A program made the translations under genes and the position numbers. Of a DNA stretch of 64,000 nucleotides, positions 54,901-64,000 are shown in pieces. The DNA lies in NCBI GenBank assembly GCA_019454045.1, contig SKCR01023427.1, positions 496,001-560,000 of the forward strand, given 5' to 3'. The notes beneath the pieces are model-generated. The model was not told the DNA's origin. It worked only from the letters and a program-made list of their open reading frames with translations, and did no database searches. This stretch comes from Zanthoxylum bungeanum (lineage: Eukaryota > Streptophyta > Magnoliopsida > Sapindales > Rutaceae). How positions within the stretch are numbered: the first letter of the stretch is position 1; every line of letters starts with the position of its first letter.

Positions 54901-57400
54901 TGTTGTTGGAGTTGATGCTTGGAGTGTCAATCTGAATTGTACATTTTATTATTTATTAATAAAATAACTATATTGACATTTCATATCTTATTAATGGTAT
55001 TGTCATTATGCGTATTAGATTGATATATAGATATGCTAAGAATGACATCGACATTAGAATAGTGTTATAGTAATACTGAACACTAGGTGGTCCGACATTA
55101 GGATAAGTATTACTATTATAAATTATTCTTATAGTATATATATTCATAGTCGTTGGTTTTGGAATACGATCGAATTCTGAATTCATATAACCTATAAGAC
55201 TAGCACGTGTCGTATATTGGAATTAGAGTTCCAATGGTTTAAACTCGATGTACCATGAGTTTTGGAAACTCGTATAGACGTGTGGGTATTGGTTGGACCG
55301 AATACTGAATGACTCATAAGTGATTTCGTATAGTTTGAAGTACTCACCACCGTCAATAGGAATCTCCTCGAGTCGAGTAGCATATGTAATCCTTTGACTA
55401 TATGATATCATTGATTTTGTGTGAGATCCTCCATATATAGGATATCATTGATTTTGTATGAGATCCTCCACACTTTGATGTCATATATGTCATAAACCTT
55501 TTATGGCTTGGCCTCTAGATGTTCGTTGGGTGTGGACCGATGCATTCAGTAATCGAATACGAAGCAAGATGGGATCTGTCGGCCCGTATGTGTACCATAA
55601 GGGGTTTAGGTATTCATGTGAGTAAAGTCACGATTCTTAAAGCTTTGGCCAAAGTTGATCATTTATAGTGTATCACATCAGTTATGGAGAATCATGGATA
55701 TGTCGACATGAGATGTGCGCCTCAGAAACTTGACAGTGTATTCTATGTTTCATAAGCACAACTCGGATAGCCTACGATAGAGGGATTGTTAAACATATGT
55801 GATGACATCGACTTATATAGTTTCGAAAGGTCATTCGTGTTCTTCGAGAATTCGGAAGTGGCCGAATTACGTACATATTAGCTAGGCTTATATGACGAAC
55901 ATGTCTGAACTTAGAGAGTCCCAATATAAAGTGTACTCGTTGAGCACTTGGGTAGCCGATTAATTTTGATAAAAGATAATATTCGATATTATAATTATCA
56001 ACCAAGATAATAAAGTGTTATTGGATAATTGGACTAATTGGATTAATTCAATAATTACACAAGGGCTTAATTATAAAATCATAATTATCTCTACCATTTA
56101 AGGATATTATGGTAATTGTAAGTATGTAATAATACGTGGTTTTGGCTTGATTTAATTGGATTAAATCAAATTGGCAAATATTGAACTAATCAATTTCCTA
56201 ATTCTTGTCTTGATTTAATTAGATTAAATCAAAGTGATAGATAATGAAGATTAGTCACATCTAATTATACATATTTGGACAAATTAGATTAAGCCCACAT
56301 AAAAGTTGATTACAGCTTTTATTAATTAAAAATTACCTAAATTTTACTATAAATAGCAAGCTTTAGGAGGGTTTTAATTAAGTAAAATAAAAGATTGAGA
56401 AAACTAAGTACAAGCAATTCTTGGAGAAATTAGCCTAAGTTAGAGAAGTATTTAGAGAAGCTTGTGATGTTTCTATAACATTTCATCTAGGAGAAATCAA
56501 GATTGGATATTGATGTGAAGGTTGCTAGTATTGAAATCAAGATTGGATCTTTAAGTGAAGCTTGCAAACCTTGGAAGTTCTCCAACCATTTCAATAAAGA
56601 GAAAAATATTGGATCTTTACATCAAACTTATTAGGTAAGTTTGAATTTCTCTTAAGTTATATTCTTTTATGTATTAGATGCATGATTACATAGCTTAATG
56701 TTGAAATAATGCTAATAAATTGTGTTAGAATATTTTAGAAGTATAAACACATTATGCTTGTTAATTAGGTCAAAGATATTCATGTTGGACATGTAACAAT
56801 TAATAAAATTTTGGAACTCTATATTAAAGTTTAGAGTTATGGCTACCATTTTAGAATCACTTGACCACCTTTGGGTGACCTAGAATTGTCCATGAGTCAT
56901 TTTATTGTGAGATTTTAATTTGTTTTGTGTTTTGGATTTAAAATTTACGTAAGTGCGTATATAGAATAAATTTATATTTTTGTAAAAATATTTGATATTT
57001 TAAAAAACTTGATTTTTTATTCTATAACATGTGTTGATGTCGGTTTTAATGTTAAAATTAATTTTGGATGTTTTGAGAGTGTTTAAGAAAGATTGAAATG
57101 TTCTAGGGTAGAAAATCTTATTGCCTTCAGCTCTCTATTTCCAGAGAGCTGAAGGCTGAATAAAAAAAGCATTGAAATAAAAAAATATTAGACTTGCGTA
57201 CAGTGGGTGCGTGCATTGTAGCGCGCACAGTGCGTGTGTGTCGTGCGCTACGTGCACCGAATTTTATTTTTGTTCGTTCTTGAGCTTCCGAACTCCGATT
57301 CAGCCCCGATTTTTTTTCTATACACTCGTAATGGAATATAATATTTCATTGAATATTTTAAAAATATACTCATGCTAGATATCCATGGGTTAGACCCACT
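54900..57400 (+). repeat. Likely LTR-derived sequence, boundaries unresolved
   Basis: The sequence has an LTR-like layout: non-coding blocks with short direct repeats (ATATCATTGATTTTGTGTGA and ATATCATTGATTTTGTATGA, at 55405 and 55441), then a TATA box CTATAAATAGCAAGC (56350-56364), then imperfect GAAATCAAGATTGGAT repeats (56497, 56534). No paired terminus or gag/pol was found. Confidence 0.4.
57123..57156. repeat. Perfect 14-bp inverted repeat (hairpin)
   Basis: GCCTTCAGCTCTCT and AGAGAGCTGAAGGC are separated by ATTTCC. No T-tract terminator or gene is associated. Confidence 0.85.
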
Positions 57401-58705
57401 TCTGCTACACGGGACACCGATCCGACCCTAGGGGTTCCACATCTCTCCCAATAGTTGTGAGATACGAATTTTGCTAACCTTTGAGTAAGAGACTTCAACT
57501 CCTTTATATAGACTCTCAAATCCACTATTTTACAAACTCATGATGTCAATCGTCCTCAAATCTTGACCCCTCATGATTTTGTTATTGACATAAAAGATTT
57601 TAAGCATTTAGTCTAAAATGACTCATACTAATTAAGTATAGTCAACTACTTACAAGTAGATACCCAGACTCAATCCCAAACAATGTTTGATATTACACCA
57701 TTATTTAGAGATAATTAAGTACATATTGTCTATTTATTTTCCTTTGTCATTATTTGCTTTAATGACAATGCACCACAATTTGAAATAGAGATGAGAATGA
57801 GAGGGATCCAGTACCTGTCTCTGACTTCATATGTCCCCGAACCCCTCATAATTTTCAAAGGAATGGATGTGGATCCCCATATAATAAAATGGGATCTGAA
57901 GGAGACCCGAATCCCGAATAATTGATAAGTTTATCTGAAAATAAATTTAAATAATTCAAAACTTATCATCTATACTATTGTATTATACACAAATAAAACA
58001 TACATATCTATAAAATTGATCATGATTCTGTTTGTTATTACAATTAGAAAAATATGGTGAACAAACAACGTTTTATAAATGGTGGTATATAATTTTATTT
58101 TATGTTGACAAAATAATTGTAATTGGCTGTTTTAATATTTTGATGTTGAGTAAAAGTTAAAAATATAAGATTTTATAAAACGTAATTTCTAAAAGAAATC
58201 ACGATTAATAATCATAATTTTTTGTTTTAAACAAACACTTAAAAAATTATTTTTTGACCAAAACACCATTTTATTATTTCATGATATATCAAACCACAAA
58301 ATCAAATAAAGTTCATATCTATTATAAAAGATAAACAAATCTTTTTTTTTCTTATAAATAATGAAATGAATGCTCAAATAAATATTTTCAATAAAAAAAA
58401 TATATAGATATGGTATATTGTATATTGTATTTTAAATATATGATTTGAAAATTTTTAAAAATAAAATAATTAAAACTTAAATGTGATAATAATAAAGAGG
58501 AGATGAGAATTTTACGATATATATATCCTTACTCATAATAATAAAAGTATATTAAATTATTTTCACATCTATCATCGATAATAATTTTTTATTTTTTCAT
58601 CCTGACCACCGTTGTAATTGGGGAAGTCTCTGAAGGCCTCATCTCCGTGTAAATTTATGCTATCCTTACTTTGAAAGTTAAGAACATATCAAGGTAGGTA
58701 CAATA
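57401..58705. other. AT-rich intergenic region
   Basis: No gene, RNA or element end identified. It ends in the AACGCCAAAGTGAA target of the LINE. Confidence 0.5.
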
Positions 58706-58719
58706 ACGCCAAAGTGAAA
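58706..58719. repeat. LINE target-site duplication, left copy
   Basis: AACGCCAAAGTGAA is repeated at 61107-61120 just after the LINE poly-A tail. Confidence 0.85.
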
Positions 58720-58848
58720 AAAATCAAGTTACGAATTAATGACTGGAAGAATAAGTTTTTATCTTTTGAAGGCATGCTGACTCTATTAACGTCCACTCTT
58801 TTATCCATTCCTCTTTACTTTCTTTTTGTCTTCAAAATGCCTAACTAT

Positions 58849-59034
58849 TTTTTTTTTTTTTTTTTTTGAAATCGTTGGAAACCCCGCCACCAAACCACCC
58901 ATTCTGGGCCGCGGCGCAGGTAAAACCCCTGGCTGTCCCAGGCTCTTACAAGAAGTTGCACCCCCTGGATTCGAACCCAGAACCTCAAGGTGAGATTCTG
59001 GACCCTTCACCACCAAGCCACACCCCTTGGGGGC
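58849..59034 (-). mobile_element. Intact tRNA-derived SINE nested in the LINE
   Basis: On the minus strand: an A-box-like GTGTGGCTTGGTGGTG, the B-box GGGTTCGAATCC, a body, the family end GTGGCGGGGTTTCCAACGAT, then a poly-A tail. A perfect 16-bp target duplication CAAAATGCCTAACTAT flanks it (58833-58848, 59035-59050), so it is young. It is the best copy of the family seen at 14584, 33630 and 33822. Confidence 0.92.
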
Positions 59035-59443
59035 CAAAATGCCTAACTATGTTCTTCGTAAAATTGAAAGTTTGCTTGGGAGATTTTTCTGGATCCTGTG
59101 AGAGTAGAGTTTTATGTAAAGTCAAATGGGAAGCGATTAAGAAGTCGCTGAATTTTGGGGGTTTGGGTGTTTTAAATCAAAAGAGCATGAATCATGCTCT
59201 TCTATTTCAATGGCTTTGGAGGTTCGCAGTTGATATTAACTCTACTTGGAATTCTATAATTTGTCACAAGTATGGTGGATGACTTTGTGATTAGTTTCTG
59301 TATGATTTTCCACGATGTCCTTAGTTTGGGCTGACATCTCAGGCATCCAACAACTATCTTTTAATTCAGGTCTCAACTGGGTTCAATCCTCAACTTTCAA
59401 GATTGGTGATGGCTCCAGAATTCAGTTTTGGCATCATATGTGG

Positions 59444-60155
59444 TAGATGTGGCATTATCAGATTCAGATCGGATCAGACCGAATTCGATTTCGATTCGAT
59501 TCGATTCGATAAGAGTGGACTTGTTTGGTTCTATCGGATTTTGAATCCTTATCGAATCAGATCGGATTTGATCTAATAACCATCGAATCGAATCAGATTT
59601 ATTCGATCCGATTTGAAATTTTAACGAATCGGATAAATTCGATTTGATAACAGATCCGAATCCGATAGAGCATCTGATTGGATAATGAATCCGATAGTGG
59701 ATTCGATTTGATAATGGATTCGATTCGATAACAAATCCGATTTGATAAAAATGATTTGAATTTTAAGTTATATGATCAAATTCGATAAAATTGATATGGA
59801 TTTACAAATTTTCAGATCAATTTTTTGAATTGGATCCATTATCGAATCGAATCTACTATCAGATTTATTATCAAATCAAATTCTCTATCGAATTCGAATC
59901 CGTTATCAAATCGGATTCTCTATCGGATTTAGATTCGTTATCAAATCGGATAAAATCCGATTCGATCCGATAGTTATCAAATTTATCCGATCAAATCCGA
60001 AATTCGACGAACTAACCAAACACGATTTGATCGGATTCGGGAGCCAGATCCGATCCGATTTGATCTGATATTATCGGATCGAATCTGACCCGATCCGATC
60101 TGATCCGATATTATCGGATCGAATCTGACCCGATCCGATCTGATGCCCAGGCCTA
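59444..60155. mobile_element. Foldback hAT-like MITE (712 bp) nested in the LINE
   Basis: An 8-bp duplication ATATGTGG (59436-59443, 60156-60163) flanks ends TAGATGTGGCAT and, inverted, TAGGCCTGGGCAT. These fit hAT-type termini and target length. The interior is almost wholly made of CGATTCGAAT/ATCGGATC-type units in inverted arrangement, so the element can fold on itself. It has no coding capacity. Confidence 0.8.
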
Positions 60156-60863
60156 ATATGTGGTGTAATTCTCAGCCTTTATCTATTCTTTTTCTTGTTC
60201 TGTTTCGGCTGGCAAATATCAAAGACATATTTGTTTTTGATTTCATGAGTTATAGCTTATCCTCATCTCTATGGAGGCGTCGGTTGATGGTGTCTGAATT
60301 GAATGATCTTACATCTTTCTCTCGGCTAACCTGTTGTTGTGTGATTCAGTCTCGTTCATCGGATGTGATTCTCTGGTGTGGCAGCTCTAATGGCTCATTT
60401 TCGGTAAGCAGCTGCTACTCTTCCTTAGAAGCACACCACATATCGCAACAGATCTTGAACTTCTCATTCATTTGCAAAAGCCCAGCTCATAAAAAGATCA
60501 AGATCTTCAGTTGGCTTCTATTTTTAGGCAAAATTAAAAAAAAAAAGATTTATCTTTAAAAGAGGTATTTTTGACGCTAGACTCTTATGCATTTTCTATC
60601 ATATTGATATGGAATCGGCTAATCATCTATTATTTTCTTATCCCTTCGCATGGAGGATTTGGTCATATGGTTCTTCAATTGGTGGAATTTCAATCGGGTT
60701 TGTTCCGGAAATTCTTCTGATGTCATTCATTCTCTCGTGTTTTTTATTGTCTAATAACAAGCTACATGACTTTTTCAAATCTCTCTTCATGGATGTGTGT
60801 TGGTCCATATGGATTGAAAGAAATAATCGAATTTTCAAGAATGCATCTTATGAATTTCTTTCT

Positions 60864-61978
60864 CTCCGCTCTAAAATTTTCACCCTTATCTCAAGATGAT
60901 TATCTTCTAAGTACAAAGGTTTTAACTATTATGCGGTTGATTTGTTACTTTTCCCATCTTATGTCTTTATCTAGGCGAATCTCTAATGTTTATAGTCATT
61001 TCCATTGTTTTTCTCGTATTGACCTGATGACTTAACTCTTTTTGACTTATGAGACATTGAATAATTTCAGGCCCCCTTTTTTATCAAAAAAAAAAAAAAA
61101 AAAAAAAACGCCAAAGTGAATGATCCAAATGAAAATATCAACATTATTGCATGGGTATTTTTTGAAAAAAAAAATATATTAAGGAAACCTCGACAAGGTG
61201 AGAGAATTAACTTGCAAGAGAACATCTCCGATAGAAATTTTAAATTAACTTTTTATTTATTCTATTCTTCTTGTTAGACTCAATTTTGGATGGTTAATTA
61301 CATGTGCAAGTTAAATTAACACATACATACATGGGCGAAATCAGGAGGTTTTATGAGGGGAGATTTTGTAATTATTAAAGGTTTAATTTATAAATTTAAG
61401 GGAATATTTTTATTATTTACTTAATATTAACAGTCAAAAAAAATTAAGGAAGTCGACTGATCCCCCAACATACAAGAGACTTCCCCCTACATATATATTT
61501 AATTCTCTTAAATTGTGTTGAGGGGTAAATTCAATTGATCCTCATATTCTAAAAATGACCCAAAACAGTCTTAAAATTACATTCATCTTGAGGATCTACT
61601 TCTTGAGATGTATATGCCATTATGTGAATTTGCTTTTTAATTTCATGAGTTCACGATTTCTTTCTATTGTTTTTATTATATTTCACACACCATATTCCAT
61701 CTCATTCCCAAGCAAATTAGATCAAGATTGCTAAGAATACACTACAAACAAATTGAAACATTATATTTGGAAATTAATATGCAGCTACATCTTCACTTTG
61801 TGGGAGAAGTTTTTGGTAGAGAGGCATCAATATGCTCTTTTACTGGAATGCACTAACTTTTTAAAGTACTGAATCCATTGTCAGAATTTAATCAATATGG
61901 TCGTCGCGTGAGTCCTCCTTATTTTCTGATTGTAAATCTAGGATTAAAGAAATTCAGCTCGAATCCTTATTAAAAATT
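60864..61978. repeat. Tandem duplication, copy 1 (about 1.1 kb)
   Basis: It starts TCTCCGCTCTAAAATTTTCA in the LINE 3' end and matches 61979-63060 through to the junction. It includes the LINE poly-A and its right flank. Confidence 0.9.
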
Positions 61979-63060
61979 TTCTCCGCTCTAAAATTTTCAC
62001 CCTTATCAAGATGATTATCTTCTAAGCAAAGGTTTTAACTATTATGTGGTTGATTTGTTACTTTTCCCATCTTATGTCTTTCCTAGGCGAATCTCTAATG
62101 TTTATAGTCATTTCCTTTATTTTTCTTGTATTGACCTGATGACTTAACTCTTTTGATGCACTTATGAGACATTGAATAATTTCAGCCCCTTTTTTATCAA
62201 AAAAAAAAAAAAAACGCCAAAGTGAATGATCCAAATGAAAATATCAACATTATTGCATGGGTATTTTTTGAAAAAAAAAAAATTAAGGAAACCTTGCAAG
62301 AGAGCATCTTCGATATCTCTGTAGACGTAGCCTTCCAAAAAGGGATTGCATGAGCATCTTTTTTTGCTTTTTTCTTTTTCTTTTTCTTTTTTTGAGTAAA
62401 TTAACTTTTTATTTATCCTCTTCTTCTTGTTATACTCAAATTTGGATGGTTAAAATTTTTTTTTTAAAAGGCTACAAAATATAATCAAAATAAAGAAGAT
62501 TACATGTGCAAGTTAAATTAACACATATATAGGGGCAAAATCAGGAGATTCTCTGAGGGGAGATTTTGAAATTATTAAGGGTTTAATTTATAAATTTAAG
62601 GGAATATTTCAATTGATCCTCGTATTCTAAAAATGACCCAAAACAGTCTTAACATTACATTCGTCTTGAGGATCTCACTTCTTGAGATGTATAAGCCATT
62701 ATGTGAATTTGCTTTTTAATTTCATGAGTTCACGATTTGTTTCTATTGTTTTTATTATATTTCACACACCATATTCCATCCCATTCCCAAGCAAATTAGA
62801 TCAAGATTGCTAAGAATACACTACAAACAAATTGAAACATTATATTTGGAAATTAATATGCAGCTACATCTTCACTTTGTGGGAGAAGTTTTTGGTAGAG
62901 AGGCAGCAATATGCTCTTTTACTGGAATGCACTAACTTTTTAAAGTACTGAATCCATTGCCAGGATTTATCAAATATGGACATCACATGAGTCCTACTTA
63001 TTTCTTGATTATAAATCTAGTGCTTAATACAAATTCAACTCGGATCTTTATTCAAAATTT
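61979..63060. repeat. Tandem duplication, copy 2
   Basis: It starts TTCTCCGCTCTAAAATTTTC directly after copy 1. It carries the same poly-A and ACGCCAAAGTGAATGATCC flank, so the duplication is later than the LINE insertion. The copies differ by point changes and short indels. Confidence 0.9.
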
Positions 63061-63517
63061 TGATTCAAATTATATATTATTGATTTCGTGACAATAAATG
63101 GTGGATGAATTTATATTATTAAATATTATTTTACTTTTAATAATTACCATGGATTAAATAAGTATAATTACTCAAAATTTATGTTAAAAATTTAAGTAGA
63201 AAAATTAAATGAAATAACCATACCCTTTAAAACAAATGCAAAAGGTCATTTTATTGAATGAATGTATGGATATCTTAATTACTCATTATCAATAGCGATT
63301 AATAATGTGAATAGAATCAATGGAGATAATAAAAAACTTTATTTAACTTGTAACAAAAGGAACAAAATACATATAAGTTGGAGGAACAAAAACTTAAATC
63401 AACTTCTCGCTCTCACATTATTATCTTTGACAAAACGAAACTAGTAAGGATGCATGACAAACAATAATATCGTCAATAAATATTGTTCAAGCAATGGCAT
63501 GCATGGGGCATCATCAA
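63061..63517. other. AT-rich intergenic region, 3' flank of the proline-rich gene
   Basis: No supported feature; the part next to 63517 is the gene's 3' flank. Confidence 0.5.
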
Positions 63518-64000
63518 TTAAGCAGGACACTGAAATCCTGCTGGCGGATGCTTGCCACAGTCGTTGACAAGTACCTGTAGAGAGATGGGTACAAGAAGAT
63601 TGATGAGATTGAGAGCCTTGACTCTAATGGCAGTGCAAAGACATATTGCAGCATCCAAGTCAGCTAGCCCTTGTAGTAATGGGCAACATTTGTCCTTAGC
63701 GTTGTCGCCAAGACCAATGTGAATTAAGCCTCCTAGCACATCAACACATGCACCAAGCTTCAGAGCATCAATGGGACAAGTTTGTTGTTGTTTTGGTGTG
63801 GTGGGTATCTCACTCTTGGTGGTGGTGTTGGTACAACAGTTGGTGGTGGTGGTGACTTAGGGTTTTGTGCTTGAGGTGGCGGCGGATTTACAACGGGTGG
63901 AGGTGGTGGGGGTGACTTCACGACCGGAGGAGGTGGGGGACAATTAGATTGCTTAGTAGAGGGGGGAGGAGGATGATGATGATTATTTGAACAGTCACAA
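63518..64000 (-). pseudogene. Hybrid proline-rich protein with 8-cysteine motif (frameshifted, partial at window edge)
   Basis: HyPRPs are small secreted cell-wall proteins: signal peptide, proline-rich linker, then an LTP-like hydrophobic domain. Here the C-terminal domain (about 63780-63521) has all eight cysteines in order: TCPIDALKLGAC, KCC, AICLC, NDC, and FQCPA at the end. The proline-rich part (PPPPVVKSPPPPPPVV-like, 64000-63820) is read in another frame: the two frames are offset by one base near 63816-63820, within a CCACCACCAAGAG repeat. The proline frame stops about 55 bp later, and the domain frame is closed upstream by a TAA. The signal peptide lies beyond the window. A single-base sequencing error in the CCA repeat would make this an intact gene. 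Confidence 0.85.

Larger units (their letters stand above)
58720..61106 (+). mobile_element. 5'-truncated L1-type LINE with two nested insertions
   Basis: Broken plus-strand coding resembles the C-terminal part of plant LINE reverse transcriptases: IKLRINDWKNKFLSFEG (58735 on), then KIESLLGRFFWIL, FGGLGVLNQKSMNHALLFQW (59155 on), the zf-RVT part GSFSVSSCYSSLE (60393 on), SANHLLFSYPFAWRIW (60612 on) and WSIWIERNNRIFKN. It ends in poly-A and is flanked by a 14-bp duplication. Without its nested SINE and MITE it is about 1.5 kb, so the 5' end was lost at insertion. Confidence 0.88.

Noticed and set aside
58960..58990. tRNA gene suggested by a B-box GGTTCGAATCC
   Set aside because: There is no cloverleaf around it; it is the promoter of the SINE.
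58801..59037. Minus-strand ORF of 78 codons starting in the SINE
   Set aside because: It is SINE sequence; the family is RNA polymerase III transcribed and non-coding.

Overview
This is a plant nuclear window, almost certainly from a eudicot. It is AT-rich and intron-bearing, and retrotransposons and their remnants make up much of it. No species can be named from the sequence alone. The host genes I can support are: a KRI1-type ribosome-biogenesis factor (16086-18104, -), the last exons of an RCC1-repeat gene (22405-23215, +, partial), a secreted leucine-rich-repeat protein (31927-33177, -), the 20S proteasome alpha-4/PAC subunit with a 5'UTR intron (51306-53690, -), and a proline-rich 8-cysteine-motif protein that runs off the right edge (63518-64000, -, frameshifted).

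Positions 1-12673 hold a Ty3/gypsy element of the Athila type, read on the minus strand. Its 5' LTR is 10514-12673, its tRNA-Asp primer-binding site is 10490-10507, gag-pol spans 10380-3026, and the first 101 bp of its 3' LTR sit at the window start. A 2137-bp solo LTR (3135-5271) has inserted into the integrase tail. The most notable feature lies between pol and the 3' LTR, where Athila elements usually carry an env-like ORF. Here there are two open, intact reading frames: a cysteine-rich basic protein resembling the nucleic-acid-binding/silencing-suppressor proteins of carlaviruses, and an intronless, full-length LOG-type (cytokinin-activating) protein. The adjoining gag-pol has five in-frame stops, so these passenger genes are strikingly better preserved. 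The LTR also carries a dense array of ACGTGGC (ABRE/G-box-like) motifs and 14-16-bp perfect palindromes just upstream of its TATA box.

Positions 12674-22404 contain an LTR remnant, AT-rich intergenic DNA, the KRI1 gene, an array of about 175-bp and 58-bp tandem repeats, and the first copy of a segmental duplication (20923-22404, repeated at 30827-31803). Between the two copies lie the RCC1 fragment and a decayed Ty1/copia element (23423-30417, -) whose LTRs carry a 13/26-bp minisatellite. Next come the LRR gene, three SINEs stacked at one target site (33614-34287), a chromovirus-like solo LTR of about 3.2 kb (35963-39184), and a second related Ty1/copia element (39586-45856, +) with a perfect TAATG target duplication. 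From 45857 to 51305 there is intergenic DNA with LTR/TRIM-like debris.

The right end (53700-64000) is mostly repeats. It has LTR-like sequence, then a 5'-truncated LINE (58720-61106) carrying a young SINE and a 712-bp foldback hAT-like MITE, each with its own target-site duplication. A tandem duplication of about 1.1 kb follows, then the proline-rich gene. The host genes do not form a functional cluster; what organises the window is layered transposition, and most insertions can be ordered by their target duplications.
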